Source: Augochlora pura (taxonomy: Eukaryota; Arthropoda; Insecta; Hymenoptera; Halictidae). From it: a stretch of DNA of 64,000 nt. Positions 51,078-63,600 of this stretch are shown in pieces. Numbering within the stretch: position 1 is the stretch's first letter; every line of letters begins with the position of its first letter. The notes under the pieces are model-generated. The model was given only the letters and a program-made list of their open reading frames with translations, searched no databases and was not told where the DNA came from. The stretch lies in the NCBI RefSeq assembly GCF_028453695.1, contig NC_135778.1, positions 41,063,985 to 41,127,984 of the forward strand, in the 5' to 3' direction. Position numbers and translations under genes: made by a program.

Positions 51078-53934
51078 ATGTCGAGGAACTGTTGCAACTT
51101 TGCTGTGCCGCTGATGGCCATCTTCTTGGTGATAGCTTGCACTACGCCTCTTCAGGTAACGAGCCTATCATTTCAGTTTGTTAACATAGCTCCACGTAAC
51201 GCGGATGTGCCATTCAATCTAATTAGTATAGTATTGTAACATCGTAGTAACGTCAAGCTTTCGAGTCATCGTTCGCTGCTTCGACTGAATTCGTTTGAGT
51301 TAAGCGAGACAATCAAAATTTCTAGCTTTTTGCTTCATCGTTTTAATATTTCAACACGAACTTTGCGTGTTGTAAAGTTTGCGTGTGTTGAACTTGCATA
51401 TTGTTCGGTAGTTTCCATGTGTCATCGATCTTCTTGGCACGTGTCTCTATCAATTATTTTCGTAGGAACGTGTGATTCTAACAATAAAAGATATTACTGT
51501 ATCAAAACATTTGGCTGACGCGATGTAATGTACTTTTTAATATTACATACTAATAGTTCTTCATTTTAAGGGAATTATATTGCAATTGGAATTGGAATGA
51601 TGGAGTCGAAGTTTTAACTTTTAAATGTAATATTCTCAGCAGAATCGCAGTAGAGTTTATTCTCGGTACAGTTTTAAAATTTTGCATCGTTTAATATCGA
51701 TGAATTATTATTAATTTATCGAAAAGAGATTGTGTACGGTGATCTACTCGAAAGAATTTTGTATCGTACATTCACTTCCCTTCTATTCCTTAACTTAGAT
51801 ATAACATAGTCGTTAAATGGAGGTGATATTAAAATATGCGAAATATCTGATCTGTTGTAATGTATGTAAGCGTTACGGTACCCTTAAGCAGTGGAAATCC
51901 ACATCTTAGACTTTTTTATTCACTTCGCATTTCAAAGTTACTTCATACTTCACTCTATTTCATGCTCTACTTCATACTTCATTCGGAGAACAATGAAAGG
52001 AAATAATATTATAAAATAATATCGTTTCATTCATTCTTTTACCTTTATGCACATTATTTATTTTGACAGTCCCAGCAAATATATGTAACATTGCCACGCT
52101 GTTAATAAAAATTCGTTAATCAGTTATTTTAGAACAACCGCGATTTTCTTTCTTTCAGTATCCAATAGTGGTCAACGATTATGGATACAACGACTACCAA
52201 AATTACGAGCAACCACGCGCAAAACAGAATCGACAATACTCAAAGCATGATCAATCTTACGAAAACTATGAACAACCACGCGCAAAACAGAATCGACAAT
52301 ACGTAAAGCAGGATGAATCGTACGCAAACTACGAGGAACCATTCGAAAAACAGGATCAACAATACGCGAAGCAGGATCAATCTTACGCGAACTATGAGCA
52401 ACCATATGCAGAACTGAATCAACAATACCCAAAGCAGGACCAATCCTATGCAAATTATGAGCAACCATACGCAAAACAGGACCAATCGTACGCAAACTAC
52501 GAACAACCATACGAAAAACAAGATCAACAATACGCAAAGCAGAATCAGCAATACGCAAAACAGAATGAACAATACGGAAATCAGGATCAATCGTATGCAA
52601 ATTACGAGCAACCGCATGCGAAACAGGATCAACGATATCCAAAATATGAACCGGTATACTCGAAATTCGATCGACCGATTGTTGTTAAGCCTCAGAAACC
52701 GAAAGACGGCCAAGACTTCAGCAAAATTCCTGGTACGCCCGGCGTGGACTATCCTATCTACAACACTATACCGCGGACAAGTTTTTCCTGCGCCTACGTT
52801 CCATACGCACCAGGAATGTACGCGAACGTAGAAACCGGTTGCCAGGTAATCTGCTTCGTTCTAATTAGTTTTATTAAATATTTATGTTAATTATAATATA
52901 TCGATGATCAAAGAAACGATTATTCTCAATGAGAAAGTTACAACGTGTCATTCAACTTCTGAGTTTCTCTTCGAAATCAATACTGAAATACTGCTCTTTA
53001 GACAAAGCTTAAGAATCATCGGTCATTAGTGAAATTTTTGAAACTTCTTTACAATATAACGTAATTTTACTGTAGCCAGTTTTAATCGATCACCTTGACA
53101 GAGCAACATTTATAGAAACTAATGGAAGAGCATGTGTAGATTTAATTTTGTGTTTAGATTAGGTTGAAAACTTCAGATGTTTATTTTTAAAACTATTGCC
53201 GCTAAAATGCAAAATACAAATGTAGATTCGTCGAGATATTTTGTTATATTTCAATTTTTATTGTGATCTAAAAAAGGTAAAAATCTAATTAAAATGTTTA
53301 AAATGTCTAAAATGATATACATATATTAGGAAACTGAAAATATAAACAGTACATTTATACAGTTTAACTATCGCTATTGCCAACAGCGAATAAGGAAAGT
53401 TCCAGTCGATAACGTAGTCCTACTCTTCCTTGGTAAAGCAATTTCCTACAATTCACCAATGCATTTACAACAATTAACAATTTCAACAATTACAATTAAA
53501 CAAGATCATGCGATTGTAGATTTTAGTATCGTAGAATTTTTCTTTTAATCAATGATTTGTTGCCATGCGTGAATTTATTTACATGTTATTGTTTATTTCG
53601 TAGGTCTACCACATTTGTCACGATGGCCGCGAAGGTCATCAAGGGGCATCCTTCTTGTGTCCAAATGGAACTATTTTCAGTCAACGAGAATTCTCTTGCG
53701 ATTGGTGGCATAACGTGAAGTGTGCCGAGGCTATAGCGTTGTACAGGTACAGTATTATCGTCGCTATTAAAAAATAAAAATTACTTACTCCCAGATGCAA
53801 GACATTGCGAACAAATTCTACATAAATTGTCTTTAATTAATTTCAGCTTAAATTTGGATCCAGACAAGAATCCTTATCTACCAAAGAAAAAGAAGGAAGA
53901 GCCGCAGAAGAACATGAGGATCGTGGTGCTGTAA
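51078..53934 (+). CDS. CPAP1-type secreted chitin-binding protein with Tyr/Gln-rich repeats
   Basis: Four exons join in phase: 51078-51155, 52159-52845, 53604-53746 and 53847-53934 (stop TAA), about 331 aa. Exon 1 is a signal peptide (FAVPLMAIFLVIAC core). Exon 2 holds a tandem-repeat region (about residues 30-190) built on QYAKQDQSYANYEQP-like units, rich in Tyr, Gln and Lys, suited to cross-linking or matrix assembly. The C-terminus is one chitin-binding type-2 domain (CBM14, peritrophin-A) with six cysteines at about 237, 254, 260, 274, 287 and 295 (C-x16-C-x5-C-x13-C-x12-C-x7-C) and the aromatic FSCDWW motif, then a short Lys-rich tail. A single such domain after a signal peptide defines the CPAP1 class of cuticle proteins. 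It would act in the cuticle, binding chitin. It faces a related gene in convergent orientation. Confidence 0.9.
52195..52640 (+). repeat. Coding tandem repeat
   Basis: DNA repeats of 30-45 bases, built from segments like caaaacaggatcaacaatac and aactatgagcaaccata, encode the Tyr/Gln-rich units. Copies differ at third positions and in length, so the array has expanded and contracted and is probably variable between individuals or species. Confidence 0.85.
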
Positions 53935-54432
53935 ATTCTTTTACTTCCGGAATGTAAGATCTACCATCAACGCGAACTATTGAATTATTGGCGCAAACGG
54001 TGTTTTAAAAATAATAAGATTACTAGGAACGAAGATGGAAAGGTTTTGCTAAAGAACTTTTTAGACACGATATGGTGCCATTAAAACCCTAAATAACGCA
54101 GTAGTTCGAATGCGTTTATTGTAAATTCATCGATGTGGATCTGAAATTTCTTGAGGAATATTCAAACTTATAGTATAAGACAGGACTATTGAGTACTTGT
54201 CGAAAAGCTGACAATAACATTTGTATACATCTCGCGCGACCTAGTTGAGAACGCATTTTATCTGACACTTTATTTATTAATATTATACAATTAATATGTG
54301 CTAAGTATTACGTGCGCATTTATTATGACCAAACTTACTAATACATGTGAAGGGAACTATATGTAAGTGTTAAATCGTGTATATAAATATTTTTATACAT
54401 AAATAATATATAGGATTGTTACGAAAATTTGA

Positions 54433-54438
54433 AATAAA
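54433..54438 (+). terminator. Poly(A) signal AATAAA
   Basis: Canonical hexamer about 0.5 kb after the stop of the plus-strand chitin-binding gene, within the 1.1 kb separating it from the convergent gene. Confidence 0.6.
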
Positions 54439-55048
54439 ATTCTATGAGCATCATGACACATACATATGGTCGAGGAACTTTTTTCCTACAGGGGACGGGG
54501 CTTTCAAGGTATATATAAATTTATTAAAATACGTAATTGTAATTCCATCGATCGAATAAAATACATATCAGCGATAAGATAACAATTAATAAGTTATGCT
54601 GCGTATGTAGTGTTTGCATGTTTTATAAATAAAATATAGTAGGATGTTTTAATAGATTTTTCAAACGCGTCCTATTTCCAACGAATTAGAAATATCATGC
54701 GGTGTTATACTTTTGCAAATATATATATATGACCGTAACAACTTTCCGCCTCAACATTTCTCATTAATTCGTAACGAAATATTAAGATTAGCATATTATT
54801 CTAATATGGTAGTATGACACCAATAAACGTCAGAATAATGGCAAAAGATCTATTATAATTGTACTGTTGTTGTATATTAATTTAAACAATCCACGCGTCT
54901 GTCTCGTACTGGTAGGAAAAATACTTTAGCTTCTCGGCGAATCGGTTAATCGTTTAAATTAAAGCGATCGTGTATGTAACTTAAATCTATCAATATATCT
55001 ACTGCAATCATCTTTACTGCTTCTTCATCCGTTCAATTATATAATTTA

Positions 55049-57805
55049 TTATTCTTGCCGTTTACATTGTACCGTACTCCACCATTCGCAACGTTTTTTC
55101 ACGTCACTGAACGCAGTGCCTGCAGGGCACAGAGTAGCAATTTTCGACCAACCGGAACAGTTGTAGAAAACCTACAAAAATTAGTACGATAAATATTGAA
55201 AAACGTTGCGGAACCTGTGATTTTTTTCGGAGCATCTATACAAATATTTTATCTTTGTATTTGTTGTCACATAAACTAACTTGGCAATGAGTTTCAACGT
55301 CGGCGACCAAACCCCTTCTGCCATTACAAGCGAAACTAGTTTCCGGAATAGTAGTAAGATTCGTATACCGAGAAACGATGCTGTCAACATTGAATCGGAC
55401 ATTCTGATAGGCTGTTGCTTGCGAGTTAGTACCAATATTTCTCGATTCCTGTTTCCTACTTCTCGGGTAAGTGTTTTGATTCGACTTCGCCGAACGAACT
55501 GGAACATGCCTCGAGGACCGCTCGTGAAACTTGTTCAGAAACCCTTGATAGTCGGTGATAATCTACGCATAAACAACACTTTATTATTTCTCGCAAAGCG
55601 TCGACGTCTTCAAAATTGTATAAATATTCTCATCGTGAGATTTCAATTTTAAACATTACTAATTCAGCAACCATCGAACCTGTAACATTTCAATCTTGTC
55701 TGTCAATCGTTAAGGAATTATATTTTAATTTGCATCGATTATTTTAGCGTCTCTTAAATTTTGTCTAATTCTGCTTCTTCGTTGCGCCATGTAGTCCTCA
55801 TAAACGCAAACTATGCCGAGTTCGCGTACCTGCCGATATAGCGCTTGTTACGTAAATTTCATTTGCCTTTGCGTTACGTCTTTCCGCGAGCCCAGAATGA
55901 AAAAATCACCGGTCAGCGGGTTGACGACCGAATTTCTCGGTCAGAGAAACTCGAGTTCTAGAATTCGCAAAAGAGAAGAACTTGAGCGGGGACCGCTGTC
56001 CGAAGGCGTGCGATCATTTAGATGCATCAGCGAGAGCACGCGCGGTGACGCAACATCTTCCATGGCGTGACAGATGCTCACGGATGAATTCCATGAAGAA
56101 AGGAAAAGGCGGAGCGCGGCTTCTATCGGCGGTTCTGCGTACGATCTGCATACTGCGGGTGCAGGCGAGCGTGCAAGTAGCAAGTGCACTCCCGGGTGCA
56201 CTTTCATTCGCGTCCTGAGAACAGTAGAACTGGACGACCTATCTTTTCTCACAGTCGGTAATCCTAGAAAATTGCGGTCCGCATAAACGAGCTCCGCAAC
56301 CTGGAGTCTCGTGTGTCGACACGCGTTTTTCTCGCCCGGCCTGTGGTCTTCCACTCGCGTCCGTTCGGACAGACGTATCATTTAATATTCTTTCGCAGCC
56401 ACCGCACAGCCACCGCGCAGCCTTGCACTTTCTATGCACATTCGATATCGTCAACACCTTGAAATTAACTGTCCAGCGAATGAACACTCAACGCTTAAAC
56501 ATTTGCCGATTATTCAAATGAATTTTCCACGCCAAGTTATTACACCTTCCCAATTTAATCGAGTCCCGCGAAACGTAAGAATATTAACATTGCGATTGAT
56601 CTTATAAAATTGAACTTGTTTAATCTCAGTTCGATTAAGTAAATTACCTCGAAGCGCTCGATCTTATTTCAGTTTAAATAAATTGTTATTGCTTGGTTTT
56701 TCACTTTTTGGTAGAAAAAAAATATCATAATCCAATATCCAGTTAGAAGTATACCTGATGAGAATTAAAAAGTGCAATATTGTCGACAAAATAATCGTCC
56801 AGAGGCTGGTAAACGGTGTCCCAGTCGTAATGAATGTCCCAGCTAGGTATGTAACTGTCATCTAATAAGTCGGTGTTGCCAGGTAGTACTAAAGGTGTCA
56901 CGATCGGTGTATAGATTCCAGGCGATGTGGGCACCATTATAGGTGCTAATTGCCTGAAACTCGTATAGCTCTGTAATTTCGGGTAATCTCGATGTTTATT
57001 GCTATTAACGTTGTTGGGACGCTTATGACTGTAGCTGCGGCCATCGGATTGCATATGAGGTGCACGGATAACGTATGTCGTGTCGATCGTCTTCGCATGA
57101 TTGTACTGAAATCGTCCTTCTGGTGGCACGTATCGACCGTCCGGTCTCAAATATACCTTGAAAAATGAAATTTCCATGTGTAGTTGCTTTTACTAAATCA
57201 CTATGTTAAATATCGATAGTATCAAAACAGAAAAGAAAATCTGAAATAGAATTTCAAGCGCTGAACTTGCTGAACCATGAAATTAACTACGGTATGTGGG
57301 TTAAATTTATTCAGATTTTTCAATCTTCGTAATTTTAAAAATTTGAAAATAAAAAAATTTGAACAAAACGTTGCACTGTTTCAATATAATATACCTTTAT
57401 CGACTCAGGAACAGTTTGAATATGTTGCATGTGTTTGTGAACATGTCGATGGTCTAATAATACGCCATCGGGTATGGTGATACCTTCTTTGTTTAACCGA
57501 TTTAACGCCAACCGATCGGTTCTAAATGCTTCTTCTGGAATTTTGCCTCCCAACGCTGGTAAAACTTGTTCCCTGAATATTTGACGTTTTTGCTGCAACG
57601 AAACATCCGTGTTTGTAAAACAGTTGTACATAATTCAATCACGATCGCGTTACAATTGCTTTTATTGTCCATTACATGTACGTATTTCATCGTACGAGCT
57701 TTAACGCGTAGCCTGATATTTCACCTTTTCTGCAGCGACGCATACTGTCATCGATATAGCAATCAATGCTAAGCAAGACCAGCATCCGTTTTCAATTTTC
57801 TTCAT
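55049..57805 (-). CDS. CPAP1-type secreted chitin-binding protein, convergent paralogue
   Basis: Five minus-strand exons, all with phase-0 introns: 57805-57725 (signal peptide, core CLALIAISMTVCVAA), 57592-57395, 57156-56755, 55562-55281 and 55171-55049 (stop TAA), about 361 aa. Exons 2-3 carry a novel-looking region (PALGGKIPEEAFRTDR, VYLRPDGRYVPPEGRF). Exons 4-5 give one chitin-binding type-2 domain with cysteines at about 306, 320, 326, 336, 349 and 357, spacing C-x13-C-x5-C-x9-C-x12-C-x7-C, the textbook CBM14 pattern. The intron falls one residue after the second cysteine, as in the plus-strand gene. The joint between exons 3 and 4 (1.2-kb intron, CAG|GTATAC to gcgtag) is inferred from phase and layout; an extra exon could lie between, or exon 3 could end at a TAA three codons beyond its donor. 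A weak TATACATA lies upstream near 57882-57889. Confidence 0.82.
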
Positions 57806-59014
57806 TATAAGAACGGGTCTATTGATCTCCTATGCCGACGTATTTCGAAACATTCCTGCTGTTCATCCGTCTGTCTAAAATATGTATAATGAACACTTTT
57901 TAGTGCATGCGAAAGAAACGCGATGCAAAACATTACAGTATTCTTAAAAGCACAGCGTACCTTTAATCTTCCTCAAAGGAGGTGAAGGTCATTTTTTCGC
58001 AACAACTGTGGCAATATTTGTTAATCTACTTACTTATTTAATAGAGTTATGCGCGAATAAAATGTAGAGTGTGATACTAATGCAATATTGGTACAACCTT
58101 TTATTACATTGAATTATTCCGAGCCAATAGAAAAACCAAATATATATATAAAATACGCAGCTTTCGAAAAGAAATTGATCGAAAACGCAAACAGAATTTC
58201 CCAAGAAATTAAGCAATATTTCCTTGATGTCATGCGATCGATGTCTACCTAATATGTACCGGTATTTATTTGGTCGAACAGATGAACAAGACGATTGCTC
58301 GTGTAACGCGTGCGATTATTTTCCTACAAGCGGAGGTAGAGCGCCACTCAACCATTTCATTGTTAGTCTTAATAATACTACGTTCTGGAGTTAATCAGCG
58401 TTCTCATGCGTGTCACGGCGCCTACAAACGGAGTTGGCAAACCTTCGCTTCCTACGCAGGAATGTGAGAATCCTCTATTCGTCGCGGAGAGTTTCAGGGG
58501 TTGAACAGTCTCTCGTATTAATTTCTGAGATATCTTGATCGAATGGCCTGACCAAGCTCCTGGTTGTAGGCCGATCGACTGGATTTAACTGTCGATCAGA
58601 AATGCTTGGCCTGAGTCACTCGCGAACGGGTAACGAACGTCCCTGTATCCGGTATTTGTTATCGGAACACTCGGGTTCGTGCAGTCCCACAGCCTTGTTC
58701 TAATTACATCCCCCGAGCGAGCCTGTCGCAATCTCCCCTCTGCGGTAGGTAAACCTCTGTTCCATTTACTTTGCGTGAGTCAACGTGGATCTTCCTCGCC
58801 TGATTCGATGCAATCGACGATACTCCATATAGCGCGGCGGGATTTTGCAAAGGAACTTTCGTAACGCGATTTCCATTAGAGCAGAGAACATCCAACACGA
58901 CAGAACAAGGGATCTTTGACCCACGGTGATCTGTTTACGACAATTTAGCTAGGCCAATCATTTTCACCACGAGTTAAACGATTTTAGTTGATTTACGTGC
59001 GCTGCTACAATTCT

Positions 59015-59015
<1 letters not shown>

Positions 59016-59055
<40 letters not shown>

Positions 59056-59056
59056 G
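59016..59056. repeat. (GA)n microsatellite
   Basis: About 40 bases of GA ending in a G-rich run. Confidence 0.92.
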
Positions 59057-59199
59057 GCTAGAATTCGTAGTACAACCACGCAGGGGGTGCTTCTACGTAA
59101 CAGAACGTTCTTTTCAATCAAACACGTCGAATATATATTTTTTGTAGTCGATGCCATATTTGTTGTGTAGTAGTACAAAATACCTTTACGTAATGATTA

Positions 59200-59363
59200 C
59201 GTAGTGACATCATAAAAATTGTGAAGAAGGTTGTCGAATAGGTAATTGTATCGTACTCTTTTATTACCAGGGCACTCATTAGAGCGTTGTATAGGTTTAT
59301 TACTAGGTTGTGTAAGGACATTATAAAAATTGCGAAGAAGTTTGCTCGATCGGTGATCGTATA
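59200..59363. repeat. Diverged tandem duplication, unit about 110 bp
   Basis: gacatcataaaaattgtgaa near 59208 is matched by gacattataaaaattgcgaa near 59318. The similarity continues through gaagaag.ttg, a cgaat/cgatcggt segment and atcgta. Confidence 0.7.
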
Positions 59364-60377
59364 GAATGAAAGCTTTATATAAGCAACACCTAATCATCCG
59401 GAACTAGGAACGTCAGGATAGGATGCCTTTTACTTCCCAATAGAACAGCTGAAGATGGTTAATATTCGAGGCGTAACTATCGTGCAGGCGTACGCTGTGG
59501 ATCTTTATCGAATATCAAAACGTTATCCATCAAAGCGTTGGTATTTTCAGTTAGAAGAAATTAGTGTTATACATGCGACTTCCCTTATCAATTATTTAAA
59601 CGCGTTCGCTATCAGCTTCAGTAGCTGTATACATCCTCTAAATATCGTGCTATTATGGGAAATAAACAATCTGCTATATTAGAAAATGTGGCGTAAGAGG
59701 ATGCTACGAATATCCCTTGGGTTTACGCAACTAATAAAGTACGAAAAAAGTTTGTCCGACTGTCTGAAAATATGCCCCACTATGCTGTGTTACTTAATTA
59801 CTGTCATTGTGTTTGAACTAGAAATGAACGAGAGAACGCTACAGTATCGTGTAGACGTAACAAACCATAATGAATCTATGTCACAGTGCAACGATCTTAC
59901 TTTTTTCCACCTACGTAGCATAATTAAGTTAGAAAATTTGTTTATTATTTATAATAGTGGTATGTATTTTATATAAAAAATTATGATTTAGCACGTTCTG
60001 CAGATCTACACCCTAACGAGGCACGCTTTCGATACATCTCTGTACTTATATTATTATGAACAATATAATCATCGTCGTAGCTTCAAGTATTTCATAATTT
60101 AAATTCACTTGAAGAGTGAATTAATTTCCAGTAACATAATGCGTCACATTATCAACACTTTCCTTGTCTCTGCGAAAAAGTATAGGTATATTTGCGGCAA
60201 ACCTAGCACCGCCATCTTGCACGGACTAAAAGCAACAAATACAAAAGGGTCGAGTACAAACCAATAGAAGGAAGCGGCATAGATCTCCTAAACAATCACT
60301 CACTGGTTCGTCTCATTTTTGGAAATTTGCACGAGCATCGGCACAAAACACAAAACTGTTCGCTAAAAGTAATAAAG

Positions 60378-60669
60378 AAACGTTGACTCGATTATTGCAT
60401 TAACCGCCGGTAACTTCGACCATGGAAGCCGAGTCAGGAAGTTGAAGGATGGTGAAGACGATACTGAACCCCTCGGTGAGAGTTCACCTGGTGATATACC
60501 TGAGGAAACTGAAGCACGTGATTCGAGCTCAAAACACTTTCACTGCTGGGCTAAGATAGTTCTCTGCATCTTCTCTCTCCACTCTTCTCTTTTTCCTAAA
60601 TTACATCTTTCTTGTGTCTGCGACTGTGAGAACTTTCAACGGATCATGGGATGGATCGATAACAATTGA
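60378..60669 (+). other. Doubtful acidic open frame
   Basis: A frame open from about 60378 reads AGNFDHGSRVRKLKDGEDD... then an acidic, Ser/Pro-rich stretch before turning hydrophobic. It has no in-frame ATG in its first part. An ATG in a good context (gaccATGG, 60422) is in another frame and stops after seven codons. YY1-like ACCGCCATCTTGC lies near 60208, so this may be a promoter and 5' exon of a gene outside the window. Coding status is unproven. Confidence 0.2.
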
Positions 60670-63600
60670 TCGATTCGGTTGTTTTTAACGTAAACGAGCG
60701 TCTCGCGGTTGCCCGAAAAATTCTAAATCTCAAGGAAACAGAGGGGATTCGCCGCTTTATCATTGTTCGCGCAAACTGTTGCACACCGTACCAGTTCGAT
60801 TTATTATAAAATTATTTACAAAGCATCGAATTAGTTTCTTTTGGTTTCATTGATTTAACAATGTTTCCTGAACATTTATGAAATGTTTGTCGATTGCGGA
60901 AACGTGCTAAGTCAAATTAATTTTACACCGAATTTGCCCGAAACAAATCATGGAATGAAATAATTTATATTTTGTATTTAACAACGAGACAATAATGTTT
61001 ATGTAAATGTGAATGTTTGCGAATCAATTTCTAGAAACTATGATTTACAGAAATCTAGTGAAAATAATAATGTAGTCTCCATAATAAAAAAGACATTTTG
61101 GAATATTAACCAACTACGAGAGAAAAATCATTGGCAAGTTTTGCAACAGAATGATCAATCATTGGATATTTATGACGTATAACGATTGGTATTACATGGT
61201 TTATTAAGCCCGCGTACATTTTTACAGCACTCAAGAATTCACTGTTACGGTCTTTTTATTTTGTGACAATTTCTCACGGTACTGTGATTTTCAAGTCAGA
61301 GGCGGTCCCCGAATGTGATATGCATATTTGATTGCGTAATGGCCCGTAAACTAAATACTCAATCATTCGAACAGGGTGATCGAGCTATTGGTAACATTAC
61401 ACGGTGGTTAGGTGATCTATGATCAGCAGTTTCATCGAAAAAGTAAACGCGTCGGTCTGCATGTTATTTTGATTCCCTATTTAAATTTTCGCTTCGGTGT
61501 GTTTAGTTTTATTTATTATAATTATAATAATTGTTATAATAATTGAAATTATAATTATAAATATAATGTATTATAATAATTGCATGAAATATGCAGCCGG
61601 GCTATTTAAATGATCACTGCTCGTTGAATTCGCAAAAAGAATCTATTATATACTATAAAATACACACGCGCACCCACGCACAAAGATAGTAACCAAGTAT
61701 TTAGCAGAAGGAGAATGAAAACCGAAGCTTCTATCGAATTTTCTATCGAAACTGAGAGACTGGTAGCAACTTATTGATAATATCATCGGCACACCGGTAA
61801 ATTAATACTTGTCCGGAGCTCGTGATCGTGCCATAAAGGAATCACGATCTCGTAAACCGGCGCAGAATCCGATACAGCACGCGTAGCAAGTTACGAAACT
61901 CGAGCATCTATATCCAGATTTTTTTCAAGCATTATTCTGCTACCGTGTGATTACCGTTTAACCAGTTTCGAAACTGTTTTCCTATCTTCTGAAACAATTT
62001 CTTTACTCGCCGGTAAACACGTACACAGCTTTTGTTACCGACGACCGGAATATTATATAAATGATAATAATAATAAATCACTCAAAATTAATTAAAAATA
62101 AATCCCTATCGAAGGGAATATTAATTTCAACTGTCACAATTTTGATGTTATTATTTGCTGCTACTCGGGTATATAATTATTAAAAGTGACGGCAATTAAT
62201 TAAAACTATTGAAGCAGTGTTTCTCATAGTGCTGCCTAATTGCATTGCAAAATCGGTGGCAAGTACGGACTGAACGATGCTATTAAGCTGAGCGATTCCC
62301 TCAGTGTGTAATACGGGCGTTGCGTTGCTCGCAAGGCATAATGAGATCGTTTTCGTCATCGACACCTTTGCCGTTCCTGACGAAACATCATATCCAAGAA
62401 ACTTGGCGAGCCGAACTTCTGTTCAACTTATTCCAATTTCTATCAGTTTCGTATCGCATTCTCTAAACGAAGATTACGTTAAAGTACACATATGCAACAA
62501 CGAGCCACGAACCCATGATTTTTACCTATCCATCGTAAACTGACATTACTATGTCCGGTTTAAATCACGCTACTACCTCCTGGGAACTTCTCCTATTGTC
62601 CAATCTGTCCAAGAGAACGACGAATCTCTTATGGTCAACGGTTCCGCTTCTAAAACAGTAGAAAACTCCGGAACCCGGCGAACGGAAGTCCGGTATCCAT
62701 TTTGGTTTCGACAATAATAAGTAGAATTCGTTTGTATTCTGCGATATAGCAAAAAGATTCGCAAAAGAAGTCTCGGCACGCCCGATTTGGTGAGGGATTA
62801 CCACGATCCAGTGAAACTAGGAAGTACGTACAATCAAACAAAGTATGATGAACGGGGAGATAAAGCGTGTGAGAAGATAGACGTATTCGATCCGTCCAAC
62901 GCATAGTTTTCTTTCTGCGGCCTGCAAAGCTTTCGGGCAATAAGCATCGTAGAATTATTACTTCTATCTTCTGTTCATTTTTTGGTTAATTGTGAGAGTC
63001 GTAATTACCAGTTTAGTTTACGACATCCTTTGTTTGCGACGACGCGGCACCGGTAACAATAGCGGCTGATTACCAGGCACGATATTTTGGAGCAGAGAAA
63101 TGCATCCCGCTCCGACAAATGCATTGTGATCGTTCGATGCGACTCGAACACGGCGCTTGTGAGAGAAATGTATTCCGATGATGCATTTTAACACACCGGT
63201 GTTACGCAAATGGAGACGAGCTACTCTGATTTCCCGTTTGTAGATTTCTCTCCCCTTCTCCCGCTCATCAAGTTCGTTCACCCACGCGTGACCCCGTTTT
63301 AGGAACACAGAGTTCTAATAACCAACACACAAGCCACGATCTCGAGCATCCGTATTTTTATCGATTTTCAGAACGTGCAAACACCGATCTGGAATCCAAC
63401 GCGCGCCAAGAAAGTATTCCTTTGCGCTCACCGTGCCGTGTCTGAATCTCGTTTGCCGATCACTGTCTCTCGAATAATGGGGAGTCCCTCTTGCTCTGAA
63501 TTAGAAGAACACAAAATTACTCAACCACCAATTACAGATTAATTGGCAACAGTTTCTATGTATAAATCCTAATACCTACTTTCTGACGGACAGTTCCTCC

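Noticed and set aside
52172..52831. Alternative frames across the Tyr/Gln repeat region
   Set aside because: The repeat keeps several frames open at once. Only one joins the signal peptide and chitin-binding exons in phase.
55813..56487. Long open frames on both strands between exons 3 and 4 of the minus-strand chitin-binding gene
   Set aside because: The segment is GC-rich, frames conflict, and none shows a domain or good splice phase. An unseen exon here is possible but not supported.
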